NCBI GenBank assembly: GCA_013362385.1
Contig: JABFWC010000085.1
Coordinates: 1-5,213, forward strand
Source: Pseudarthrobacter sp.
GTDB lineage: Bacteria; Actinomycetota; Actinomycetes; Actinomycetales; Micrococcaceae
Direction of reading: 5' to 3'
DNA: 5,213 nucleotides
Under the pieces are notes generated by a model that searched no databases, was not told the DNA's origin, and saw only the letters and a program-made list of their open reading frames with translations. A program made the position numbers and the translations under genes. This document shows positions 1-5,213 of the stretch, one piece after another. Position 1 is the first letter of the stretch. Every line of letters starts with the position of its first letter.

Positions 1-1100
1 GCGGCTTCGGCCTCACCAGTGACCTTGGTGGCTCCGGCAGAGGCGGACGCAGCGGTGGCATTCGCCTGGGCCTGCAGCTCCGTCCGGCGCGCGTTGGCCT
101 GGGCTTCAAGCTCCGTGCGGCGCGCCAGTGCCTCCGCCGCGCTGATGTCCGCCGCTTTCTGGCCTTCGGCTTCGGTGCGCTTGGCGTAAGCCTTCGCGTC
201 GGCCGGTTTGCGGATCGTGGTCTGCAGTTTTTGCTCCTCCCGGTCCGCCTCGAGCTTGGCCACCTCGGTTTCCTGGACCACCACCTGCTGCCGGGCCGTG
301 GCTTCGGCGAGCGGGCCCGCCTGCGCGGCGTTGGCCCGGGCGCGCTCGGCGTTGGCCTGCGCCACTGACTGCCTGATCGCTGAGACGCTCTGGGCATCCG
401 CGATGAGCGCTGCCGCCTCGGCTTCCTTCTCCGCCGCTTCACGGTTGCGGGTGGCCTCGGCAATCCGGGCTTCCATCTTCACCTGGGCGATGTGCGGCTT
501 GGCGATGTTCTCGATGTATCCGGTGGGGTCCTGCAGGTCCTTGATCTGGAGCGAATCCACCTCGAGGCCCAGCTTTTCCATTTCCACGCCGCTGGCGCTG
601 CGCACCTGCGAGGCGAGCTTGTCCCGTTCCCGGATGATCTCCTCCACGGTCATGCTGCCGATGATGGAGCGCAGGTGGCCCTCAAAGACGTTGTACACCT
701 GGCTTTCCATCTTTGGCTGCTGGCCCAGGAAACGCCGGGCAGCGTTGGCGATGAAGGGCGGGGCGTCGCCGATCTTGTAGATGACCACGCCCTCCACCAC
801 CACCTGGATGCCCTGCGAGGTGACGCAGGAGACCTTCAGTTCGGTTTCATTCAGCGTCAGTGACAATGGCCGCACGGTCTGGAGTCCGGGCAGTACCAGG
901 GCGCCCTTACCGGTGACGATCTTGAAATCCATGCCCGCGCGTGTCTCGAGGGTTCCCCGTGTCAGGCCCGAAATGATGAGTGCCTCGTTCGGTTCAGCCA
1001 CCTTCCACATCAGCTTCGTTGCCGTCCAGATGAAGCCGATGGCAACGAGCGCTCCCAGGATGATGGCGATCAGCGGGAAGAAGGCTGAGAAGTCCGGCAT
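1..1100 (-). CDS. Flotillin-family SPFH-domain membrane scaffold protein (C-terminus beyond window)
   Basis: The reading frame is open from an ATG at 1100 down to the window edge, giving 366 residues. A Shine-Dalgarno-like AAAGGA lies 7 nt upstream of the ATG. Residues about 6-28 form one hydrophobic segment that anchors the protein. Residues about 30-200 read as an SPFH/band 7 domain, with the PNEALIISG entry typical of flotillins and the EEIIRERD and LGLEVDSLQIKDLQD stretches. Residues about 205-360 are Ala/Glu/Arg/Gln-rich, the long coiled coil of the flotillin domain, with the KPADAKAYA stretch at about 298-306. Known flotillins (bacterial FloT/YuaG type) oligomerise at the cytoplasmic face of the membrane and organise functional microdomains; nothing here shows the partners. 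Full-length members are usually near 480-500 residues, so roughly a quarter is missing because of the window edge, not because of a mutation. No NfeD-type partner gene is visible in the window. Family call is firm; subfamily is not. Confidence 0.93.
   Translation of the reverse strand, partial: MPDFSAFFPLIAIILGALVAIGFIWTATKLMWKVAEPNEALIISGLTRGTLETRAGMDFKIVTGKGALVLPGLQTVRPLSLTLNETELKVSCVTSQGIQVVVEGVVIYKIGDAPPFIANAARRFLGQQPKMESQVYNVFEGHLRSIIGSMTVEEIIRERDKLASQVRSASGVEMEKLGLEVDSLQIKDLQDPTGYIENIAKPHIAQVKMEARIAEATRNREAAEKEAEAAALIADAQSVSAIRQSVAQANAERARANAAQAGPLAEATARQQVVVQETEVAKLEADREEQKLQTTIRKPADAKAYAKRTEAEGQKAADISAAEALARRTELEAQANARRTELQAQANATAASASAGATKVTGEAEA
60..125 (-). repeat. Two tandem 33-bp units encoding an 11-residue coiled-coil repeat in the flotillin
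   Basis: Bases 93-125 encode ARRTELEAQAN and bases 60-92 encode ARRTELQAQAN (flotillin residues 326-336 and 337-347). The two DNA units are in frame and nearly identical. A degenerate relative, AKRTEAEGQKA, lies at about residues 306-316. An 11-residue period suits an extended right-handed (hendecad) coiled coil. The near-identity at DNA level suggests a recent in-frame duplication. Confidence 0.75.
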
Positions 1101-1133
1101 GGCCTTGTCCTTTCAAGGGCGTCTTGTGATTCT

Positions 1134-1162
1134 GTCTTACGCGCCGCCCCGGTCGACGGCAA
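1134..1162 (-). promoter_or_regulatory. Candidate promoter for the flotillin gene
   Basis: On the minus strand, TTGCCG (1157-1162) is separated by exactly 17 nt from TAAGAC (1134-1139), which lies 33 nt upstream of the flotillin ATG. The -35 matches 4 of 6 and the -10 only 3 of 6 consensus bases, so this is a spacing-supported guess. Confidence 0.3.
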
Positions 1163-1212
1163 GGGGACAGAGGCCTGCTTTGTGGTCCGGGCCAAGCTGC
1201 CTGGCCGGGAGC

Positions 1213-1218
1213 TAAAAT
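1213..1218 (+). promoter_or_regulatory. Candidate -10 element for the beta-lactamase-fold gene
   Basis: TAAAAT (5 of 6 matches to TATAAT) sits in a short AT-rich island inside otherwise GC-rich intergenic DNA, about 100 bp before the chosen ATG at 1320. No recognisable -35 lies 16-18 bp upstream, which is common for actinobacterial promoters. A transcript from here would start near 1225. It would exclude the far-upstream in-frame GTG at 1182 as a start, which supports the ATG at 1320. Confidence 0.4.
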
Positions 1219-1242
1219 TTCCGTGTGGGACGACGACGGCGC

Positions 1243-1269
1243 CGCCACTTCGCCTGGCCGGGCGTGGCG
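1243..1269 (+). promoter_or_regulatory. GC-rich hairpin in the predicted 5' leader of the beta-lactamase-fold gene
   Basis: CGCCA (1243-1247) pairs with TGGCG (1265-1269), and CGCC (1251-1254) pairs with GGCG (1261-1264). This gives nine pairs with a 3-nt bulge (CTT) and a 6-nt loop. It falls between the candidate -10 and the start codon. Hairpins of this size arise often by chance at this GC content, so a function is only a possibility. Confidence 0.2.
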
Positions 1270-1319
1270 CCGCACACGGCCGGGTTCCTTGTCACCCCAT
1301 TTCCGGGCGGGCGGACGCG

Positions 1320-2489
1320 ATGGGCTCGAAGCACCGTATCTGGATGCGGGCGGCCGTTGCCGCCGTCCTCGCCGTTACCGGCTGCACCTACACGGACGAC
1401 AACCTTCCGCAGCCGGCCGAGCCGGCTGCCCTGGAACCCCTGGTGCAGCAGATCCAGCTGTTCCTGGACCAAGGTGCCATCTCCGCCGTCGTCCAGGTCC
1501 GCTGGCCCGGCGGCGAATGGTCCGGAGCCTACGGGGTCCGGGACCTTGGCTCCCTGGCCCCTGCCCGGGCGACGGACCGGGTGCAGATCGCCAGCGTCAC
1601 CAAAACGATGACCGCCGTCGCCGTCCTCAAGCTCGTGGACGACCACCTGATCGGCCTCGACGACCCCGTCAATGACGTCATTCCCGAATTCAAAACCGCC
1701 CTGCAACCGCCCGGACCGATCACTGTGCGGCAACTGCTCAGCCACACCTCCGGACTGCCGGAGGTCAACGACGCCTTGCCCCGCGACATCGATTTCCGGC
1801 CCATGCTGTCCCGCACGTTCACCATGGAGCAGGGCCTGCGTGCCGCCGGAAAGCTGCCCTGGCCGGCCTTCAACGTCGGGTTGTTCCACTACTCGAACAC
1901 CAACTACCTGGCCCTCGGCCTGCTGGTGCAGGGGCTGCGGAACAAGCCCTTCGTGCAGGTCATGCGTGAGGACGTCTTCACGCCGCTGGGCTTGAAGAAC
2001 ACCAGCCTGGACCGCCTGGATCCTGGCGCGGCAGACCTGCTGCACGGCTACGTCACCCTGCACGGGGACCGTGTGGACACGACCGACAACGCCTTCGTGG
2101 CAGGATCCCCGGCTTCGGGCGCCGTATCAACGGTCGGGGACATGAACCTCTTCATGGCCGGCCTCCTCCAAGGCCGGGCGGTTTCCGCGACGTCGCTGCG
2201 GGAGATGAAGACCAGTCCCGGATTCGGCCCGTACGGGCTGGGGTTGTGGCGGTTCGCTGACCAGTGCTCCGCCGCCAGCCGCCAGGAAGGCATCGGATCC
2301 TTTTGGGACTTCCAGTCAGTGGCGGTGAGCAGCGGCGACGGCCGGTACCAGGCAGCGATGACGGTGACGACGCCGCCCATGCCCAGCGAGTTCGAGGACG
2401 CTTCGACCGCGGACAGGCGGGACCTGCTGAACGGCCAGATCGAGTCCACGCTCAACGAGGCCCTGGACCGGCTTTGCCAGCCCGGTTGA
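1320..2489 (+). CDS. Serine beta-lactamase / DD-peptidase-fold lipoprotein (penicillin-binding-like)
   Basis: This 389-residue protein belongs to the class C beta-lactamase / R61 DD-peptidase-like serine hydrolase family. Residues 1-21 are a signal peptide (K4, H5, R6 and R10 then a hydrophobic core), ending in a lipobox VTG before Cys22. The mature protein should thus be a lipid-anchored, externally exposed lipoprotein. The nucleophile motif is S92-V-T-K95, the second motif is Y191-S-N193, and HTSGL at 142-146 is the usual loop of the family. The late YGLGLW (305-310) block is present. The third motif, normally HxG or KTG, aligns with Q322-E-G324, so the His/Lys is missing. Cys316 and Cys386 are further cysteines. 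Family members hydrolyse beta-lactams, D-Ala-D-Ala peptides or various esters; the substrate here cannot be told. The ATG at 1320 is preferred because it directly gives the lipoprotein signal. The Shine-Dalgarno is weak, and an in-frame ATG at 1344 would leave a very short n-region. The gene is divergent from the flotillin, and the next plus-strand gene starts 124 bp downstream. Confidence 0.9.
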   Translation: MGSKHRIWMRAAVAAVLAVTGCTYTDDNLPQPAEPAALEPLVQQIQLFLDQGAISAVVQVRWPGGEWSGAYGVRDLGSLAPARATDRVQIASVTKTMTAVAVLKLVDDHLIGLDDPVNDVIPEFKTALQPPGPITVRQLLSHTSGLPEVNDALPRDIDFRPMLSRTFTMEQGLRAAGKLPWPAFNVGLFHYSNTNYLALGLLVQGLRNKPFVQVMREDVFTPLGLKNTSLDRLDPGAADLLHGYVTLHGDRVDTTDNAFVAGSPASGAVSTVGDMNLFMAGLLQGRAVSATSLREMKTSPGFGPYGLGLWRFADQCSAASRQEGIGSFWDFQSVAVSSGDGRYQAAMTVTTPPMPSEFEDASTADRRDLLNGQIESTLNEALDRLCQPG

Positions 2490-2503
2490 GTGCGGGTCCG
2501 GGT

Positions 2504-2533
2504 CTGTCAGGACGGCACGGACGGATTTACACT
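2504..2533 (+). promoter_or_regulatory. Candidate promoter for the DUF1206 gene
   Basis: CTGTCA (2504-2509, 4 of 6 matches to TTGACA) is followed after 18 nt by TACACT (2528-2533, 4 of 6 matches, TAnnnT type). Transcription would start near 2540, about 75 nt before the ATG. This suggests the gene need not depend on read-through from the upstream lipoprotein gene. Confidence 0.33.
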
Positions 2534-2613
2534 GAAGCCATTCCGAGGCGACCACGGGCACGGGAAGCTGACCGGGGAATAGAACTTCGAGCACGTTCCG
2601 GAAAGGGCCGGCC

Positions 2614-3438
2614 ATGGGCAACGCGTCGCAGGGAGCCAACCGCGCGGTAACAGAGGCAGCGTCGGCGGGCCGCAGCCCCGCGGTACGGGTCCTGGCCCGT
2701 GCTGGGTTCGCCTTCATCGGACTGGTCCACATCCTGGTCGGCGCCATCGCGCTGCAGATCGACAGGGGACAGGGCGGAGAAGCGGACCAGTCAGGTGCCA
2801 TCGGGACCCTGGCGTCGAAGCCGGGCGGCGGCCTGCTGTTGTGGACCGGCGCGGTGGCGTGCGCCGCCCTGGCCTTATGGATGGTCACTGAGGCCGTTTT
2901 CGGGGCACGCACCGAAAACGGGACGAAGGAGAAATGGAAGAAGGCAGCCCCGCCAGCGGGGAAGGCCCTCATCTTCGCTTTCCTGGCCTACACGTTCGCG
3001 GTCTTCGCCGCCGGCGGCAGCAAGAACTCCAGCCAGTCGGCCAGCGACTTCACCGCCAAATTGATGGGGGTTCCGGCCGGCGCCGTGCTGCTTGTCGTGA
3101 TCGGGCTGGCCATCATCGCTGCGGGGGCCTTCTACGCCTACCGGGGGATCAGCCGTAAGTTCATGACGGACCTGCAGGTCGTGGGAAGCGCCCGGACGGC
3201 TGTCCAGTGGATCGGCACCATCGGCTACGCTGCCAAGGGCGTGGTCCTCGCCGCCGTCGGTGTCCTGGTCATCGTTGCCGTCGCCACTGCTGACCCGTCG
3301 AAATCCTCCGGCCTGGACGGCGGACTGAAAACCCTGGGTGCACAGCCCTACGGTGTCTTCCTGCTCGCCGCGATTGCTGCCGGCCTGGTCTGCTACGGCG
3401 TGTATTCGATGGCGCGGGCGCGCTACGGCAAGTTCTGA
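2614..3438 (+). CDS. DUF1206 family six-transmembrane protein
   Basis: This is a 274-residue integral membrane protein of unknown function. The ATG at 2614 has GGAAAGGG (2600-2607) 6 nt upstream, a good ribosome-binding site. Hydrophobic segments lie at about 30-49, 74-97, 114-133, 153-176, 204-225 and 246-266, which gives six passes. The protein consists of three related units of two segments each. The pattern L-x3-P-x-G-x2-L-L recurs at the start of each even-numbered segment: L66/P70/G72/L75/L76, L150/P154/G156/L159/L160 and L241/P245/G247/L250/L251. This three-unit organisation and the ARAGFAFIGLVHILVG opening match DUF1206, a family common in actinobacteria and some other bacteria. The soluble loops are short and I see no catalytic motif, so no activity can be assigned. 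It is convergent with the metallo-hydrolase gene, with only 38 bp between the stop codons. A transporter-like or stress-related envelope role would be a guess. Confidence 0.88.
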   Translation: MGNASQGANRAVTEAASAGRSPAVRVLARAGFAFIGLVHILVGAIALQIDRGQGGEADQSGAIGTLASKPGGGLLLWTGAVACAALALWMVTEAVFGARTENGTKEKWKKAAPPAGKALIFAFLAYTFAVFAAGGSKNSSQSASDFTAKLMGVPAGAVLLVVIGLAIIAAGAFYAYRGISRKFMTDLQVVGSARTAVQWIGTIGYAAKGVVLAAVGVLVIVAVATADPSKSSGLDGGLKTLGAQPYGVFLLAAIAAGLVCYGVYSMARARYGKF

Positions 3439-3449
3439 CCCTTCTGACG

Positions 3450-3471
3450 GTGGGCCGGAAGCTGTGCCCGC
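3450..3471. terminator. Weak candidate hairpin between convergent genes
   Basis: GTGGGC (3450-3455) can pair with GCCCGC (3466-3471), six pairs including one G-T, around a 10-nt loop. It lies in the 38-bp gap between the two converging stop codons, where a bidirectional terminator would be expected. There is no T-tract on either side, and alternative pairings (AGCTG 3460-3464 with CAGCT 3474-3478) compete, so the call is tentative. Confidence 0.22.
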
Positions 3472-3476
3472 AGCAG

Positions 3477-4241
3477 CTAGGTCCGCAGCTCCGCGAGCGC
3501 CCGGGCCAGGGGAGTGCGGAGCGCGGGACCGTGACCGGGCAGGAGGACTGCCGCTTCGACGCCGGCGAGGCTGTCCAGCGCGGCCGATGCCGCGGCGGGA
3601 TCGGAGTGGTACATCCGGTGCAGCATCTGCGGGCCGGTGGTCCGGCTGAGAGGATGCCCGGCAACGAGCGAGTCCCCGGTGGCGATGGCGCCGGCACAGG
3701 GGAGCAGGATTGCGGCGCTGCCGGGGGTGTGTCCGGGCAACAAGACCGCTTCCGGGGCGCCGGGCAGTGACTTCAGTCTTGCCGCATCCCACGCTTCGGC
3801 CCGGGGCGCGGGCCTGGCCGCAAGGGCACCTGCACGGATGGCGTGCGCTAGCCAGCGGAAGACGCGCGGCCGCCAGGCCCGCGCCAGGACCTGCCCGAGG
3901 GTGACCTGGTGCTTCTCCCTGCCCTGGACGTGCGCCACCTCTTCCGGCGCACACAGGACGGGGGTGCCAAACGTTTCCGAGAAAAACGCGGCCGACCCGG
4001 TGTGGTCCACGTGGCCGTGCGTGAGCAGCAAGGCCCGGGCGTTCCCCGGCTCCAGGCCTAGGTGGCGGAGTGTGGCAAGAACGTGCGTGCGGTCGCCGGG
4101 ATACCCGCTGTCAATGAGGATGAAGCCGCTGCCGTCCCGGACAACTATCCAGTTCGAGGCGGGTCCCTGCGCGAAGTAGATGCCGGGTGCCTCCTCGGTG
4201 AGGGCCGTGGCGGGGTTCCATTCGGTAATCCGGTGCTGCAC
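3477..4241 (-). CDS. Metallo-beta-lactamase-fold (MBL) hydrolase
   Basis: This 254-residue protein has a complete MBL metal site: H75-x-H77-x-D79-H80 (THGHVDH), H171 in the GHTPGS loop, D190 in GDSL and H237 in LPGH. An FILIDSGYPGD strand-loop at about 40-50 precedes them. The pattern matches glyoxalase II-like and related binuclear metal hydrolases of the MBL superfamily. The stretch at about 105-155, between the second metal block and H171, is Arg/Ala-rich and helical-looking and probably forms the substrate-covering lid; it gives no clue to the substrate. There is no signal peptide, so the enzyme is expected to be cytoplasmic. The start is a GTG at 4241. A TAG lies in frame only four codons upstream, no Shine-Dalgarno is visible, and a TAnnnT -10 sits 6 nt away, so translation is probably leaderless. 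Glyoxalase II, lactonase or other ester hydrolase activity are all possible; a true beta-lactamase is less likely because no secretion signal is present. Confidence 0.9.
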   Translation of the reverse strand: MQHRITEWNPATALTEEAPGIYFAQGPASNWIVVRDGSGFILIDSGYPGDRTHVLATLRHLGLEPGNARALLLTHGHVDHTGSAAFFSETFGTPVLCAPEEVAHVQGREKHQVTLGQVLARAWRPRVFRWLAHAIRAGALAARPAPRAEAWDAARLKSLPGAPEAVLLPGHTPGSAAILLPCAGAIATGDSLVAGHPLSRTTGPQMLHRMYHSDPAAASAALDSLAGVEAAVLLPGHGPALRTPLARALAELRT

Positions 4242-4247
4242 AGCTAA

Positions 4248-4253
4248 ATACTA
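4248..4253 (-). promoter_or_regulatory. -10 element of a probable leaderless promoter for the MBL hydrolase
   Basis: On the minus strand TAGTAT (4253 down to 4248) fits the actinobacterial TAnnnT -10 form. It ends 6 nt before the GTG start at 4241, so transcription would begin at or next to the start codon. The lack of any Shine-Dalgarno in the intervening TTAGCT agrees with this. No clear -35 is present at the expected distance. Confidence 0.5.
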
Positions 4254-4259
4254 GCCCGC

Positions 4260-4269
4260 GGTTCGAACC
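4260..4269. promoter_or_regulatory. Perfect 10-bp palindrome GGTTCGAACC, candidate operator
   Basis: The site is self-complementary over ten bases. It lies 6 bp upstream of the -10 of the MBL gene, within its promoter spacer, and about 145 bp before the divergent SGNH gene. Its position suits a repressor site for the MBL gene. The core also resembles a tRNA T-arm, but no tRNA can be folded around it. No regulator can be named. Confidence 0.3.
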
Positions 4270-4333
4270 TGTGGAGTTGCTGTGCAAGCTGTCGCAAACG
4301 GGTTTTTGGGCCTAAAGTGTCTTTCCTGGAACC

Positions 4334-4347
4334 TACGATGGAATACT
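4334..4347 (+). promoter_or_regulatory. Candidate -10 region for the SGNH hydrolase gene
   Basis: TACGAT (4334-4339) and AATACT (4342-4347) are two plausible -10 hexamers in a locally less GC-rich stretch between the two divergent genes. Neither has a good -35 at 16-18 bp. A transcript from either would begin near 4346-4354 and include the inverted repeat at 4377-4413 in its leader. Confidence 0.27.
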
Positions 4348-4376
4348 GACACAGACACGAGTCGGCGGCCGGCGAA

Positions 4377-4413
4377 GGGGGCGCCCGCGGATTCCAGGCA
4401 GGAGGGCGCCCCC
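4377..4413 (+). promoter_or_regulatory. Perfect inverted repeat overlapping the SGNH gene's ribosome-binding site
   Basis: GGGGGCGCCC (4377-4386) and GGGCGCCCCC (4404-4413) are exact reverse complements separated by 17 nt, and the right arm ends at the base before the ATG at 4414. The Shine-Dalgarno AGGAGGG (4400-4406) overlaps the right arm by three G residues. Its GGA (4401-4403) can also pair with TCC (4393-4395), extending the stem after a bulge. In RNA this would be a ten-pair, all-GC stem able to hide the ribosome-binding site and abut the start codon. Each arm also contains the 8-bp palindrome GGGCGCCC (4379-4386 and 4404-4411, 25 bp apart). An alternative is therefore a paired protein-binding site on DNA. 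The repeat itself is certain; its role is inferred. Confidence 0.5.
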
Positions 4414-5148
4414 ATGCAGCAGATATTGCCGGCCAGTGCGCACGCCGGCCGGATGATTGCCGTCGGAACGGGCGCCCTGCTCCTCGTGGCAGCAGCGTCC
4501 TCCATTGCAGGCAGGCCGCAGCCGGCTGTTCCCTCCACCCACCCTGTACGCGTGGTGGTGGTGGGCGATTCGCTCAGCACCGGGCATGGAACATCGCCCG
4601 ACGAGGCGTGGCCCGCATTGATGCGCAAGGATCCGCTGGGGGCTGGGTTCGACGTGTTCAACGCCGCCGAAAACGGCAGCGGCTACCTGAGCCCCGGCGA
4701 CTACAACGGCACGTTCGGCACACAGGTTGAAGACTTTGTCACTTCGGACACCGGGGTGGTGGTGTTTTTCGGCTCGGAAAACGACCTCGGCTATGCCGCC
4801 CCTGACATCGGTGATGCAGCCCTGGCCGCGGTGACCCGCGCGGAGGAACTCGCACCGGCCGCGAAGATCATCGTGGTGGGTCCGCCGTCGTACACGCCCG
4901 CCCCGGATCCTGCGCTCGTGGACATCAGCACGGCGCTCAAGTCGGCTGCCCGCGAGGCGGGCGGGGAGTTCGTCGACCCGATCGAGGAGGGCTGGATCAG
5001 CGACGACTTCGACGACCTGATCGGGCCGGACGGCGACCACCCCACAGTGGCCGGGCAGCATTACCTGCTCGAGCACATCGGCACCCGCATCGACCAGGCT
5101 TCGGCCACAGCCGCGGCGGGCATGCAGGGGCACTCCCAGCCCCAGTAG
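4414..5148 (+). CDS. SGNH/GDSL-family hydrolase, membrane-anchored or secreted
   Basis: This 244-residue enzyme carries the SGNH blocks in order: G51-D52-S53-L54-S55 with the nucleophile Ser53, the N87-G-S-G90 turn for the oxyanion Gly, G120-S-E-N123-D124 with the block III Asn, and D206-G-D-H209 with the catalytic Asp and His. All catalytic residues are present, so activity is expected, as an esterase, lipase or O-deacetylase on carbohydrate or lipid; the substrate is not evident. Residues about 14-33 are hydrophobic after His10 and Arg13, followed by a Pro-rich linker, which indicates a signal peptide or N-terminal anchor with the catalytic domain outside the cell. No lipobox is seen. The ATG at 4414 is chosen because AGGAGGG lies 7 nt upstream. 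The frame is open back to 4282, but the 44 extra residues are hydrophilic, unlike the family, and would bury the signal sequence. The last 15 or so residues are low-complexity. It is divergent from the MBL hydrolase gene. Confidence 0.9.
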   Translation: MQQILPASAHAGRMIAVGTGALLLVAAASSIAGRPQPAVPSTHPVRVVVVGDSLSTGHGTSPDEAWPALMRKDPLGAGFDVFNAAENGSGYLSPGDYNGTFGTQVEDFVTSDTGVVVFFGSENDLGYAAPDIGDAALAAVTRAEELAPAAKIIVVGPPSYTPAPDPALVDISTALKSAAREAGGEFVDPIEEGWISDDFDDLIGPDGDHPTVAGQHYLLEHIGTRIDQASATAAAGMQGHSQPQ

Positions 5149-5154
5149 GCCCGT

Positions 5155-5167
5155 GCAGGGAACCTGC
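5155..5167 (+). terminator. Small hairpin just after the SGNH gene
   Basis: GCAGG (5155-5159) and CCTGC (5163-5167) form a perfect five-pair stem with a GAA loop, starting 6 nt after the stop codon. The position suits a transcription terminator, but there is no T-tract and the stem is short. Confidence 0.25.
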
Positions 5168-5213
5168 CGCGCGGACGTCACACCAGCGGCCACGGATAGC
5201 GCATCCCGGTATG

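Noticed and set aside
208..780. Plus-strand open frame of 190 codons, Ser/Ala-rich
   Set aside because: It is antisense to the flotillin coding sequence, its composition is that of a complementary frame of GC-rich coding DNA, and it has no recognisable domain.
1182..1319. Extended start of the beta-lactamase-fold protein at the GTG at 1182
   Set aside because: The extra 46 residues would precede a clean lipoprotein signal peptide, and the candidate -10 at 1213 lies inside the extension.
1212..2063. Minus-strand open frame of 283 codons opposite the beta-lactamase-fold gene
   Set aside because: It lies antisense to a gene with clear catalytic motifs, is Gly/Gln/Arg/Val-rich without domain features, and is an expected shadow frame in GC-rich DNA.
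2606..2613. Palindrome GGCCGGCC directly before the DUF1206 ATG
   Set aside because: An 8-bp GC-only palindrome is common by chance in this DNA, and it forms no stable longer hairpin with the ribosome-binding site.
2875..3954. Minus-strand open frame of 359 codons, the longest unassigned frame
   Set aside because: It overlaps the DUF1206 gene on the opposite strand and the MBL gene on the same strand in another frame. Its Arg/Gly/Ala/Pro-rich sequence has no motif, so it is a shadow of both genes.
4255..4290. tRNA-like T-arm, a CGCGG stem, TTCGAAC loop and CTGTG stem
   Set aside because: The stem needs two G-T pairs, and no matching acceptor, anticodon or D arm can be formed in the flanking sequence on either strand. 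A chance match or an operator palindrome is more likely.
4282..4413. N-terminal extension of the SGNH protein from the ATG at 4282
   Set aside because: The extension is polar, would place the hydrophobic signal segment inside the protein and covers the probable promoter. The ATG at 4414 has an AGGAGGG at ideal spacing.
4333..5193. Minus-strand open frame of 286 codons opposite the SGNH gene
   Set aside because: It is antisense to a gene with all SGNH catalytic blocks, and its Arg/Val/Gly/His-rich composition is typical of a shadow frame.

Overview
The window is high-GC DNA with strong third-position GC bias, actinobacterial lipoprotein and DUF1206 families, weakly conserved -35 elements and TAnnnT-type -10 elements. 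This fits an actinobacterium. Protein style suggests Micrococcaceae (an Arthrobacter or Pseudarthrobacter relative), but that placement is an inference from memory and was not tested by search.

The layout has five protein genes. (1) At 1-1100, minus strand, lies the N-terminal 366 residues of a flotillin (SPFH-domain scaffold), running off the left edge. (2) A 219-bp divergent intergenic region at 1101-1319 carries candidate promoters for both flanking genes. (3) At 1320-2489, plus strand, is a serine beta-lactamase/DD-peptidase-fold lipoprotein with intact SxxK and YxN motifs but a degenerate third motif. (4) At 2614-3438, plus strand, is a six-TM DUF1206 protein built from three internal repeats. 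(5) At 3477-4241, minus strand and convergent with the previous gene, is a metallo-beta-lactamase-fold hydrolase with a complete set of metal ligands and a probable leaderless GTG start. (6) At 4242-4413 is a divergent regulatory region with a perfect 10-bp palindrome and a perfect 10-bp GC-only inverted repeat that ends exactly at the next start codon. (7) At 4414-5148, plus strand, is a membrane-anchored or secreted SGNH/GDSL hydrolase. The last 65 bp contain only a small hairpin.

Four of the five products are predicted to act at or outside the membrane: flotillin scaffold, penicillin-recognising-fold lipoprotein, DUF1206 membrane protein and SGNH hydrolase. A loose cell-envelope theme is therefore possible. 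The genes alternate in strand, each has its own intergenic region and no operon is evident, so a shared pathway is not demonstrated. I see no mobile element, CRISPR array, phage gene or RNA gene, and no convincing undescribed multi-gene system. The most notable item is the inverted repeat over the ribosome-binding site of the SGNH gene, followed by the altered third motif of the beta-lactamase-like protein and the leaderless arrangement of the metallo-hydrolase.
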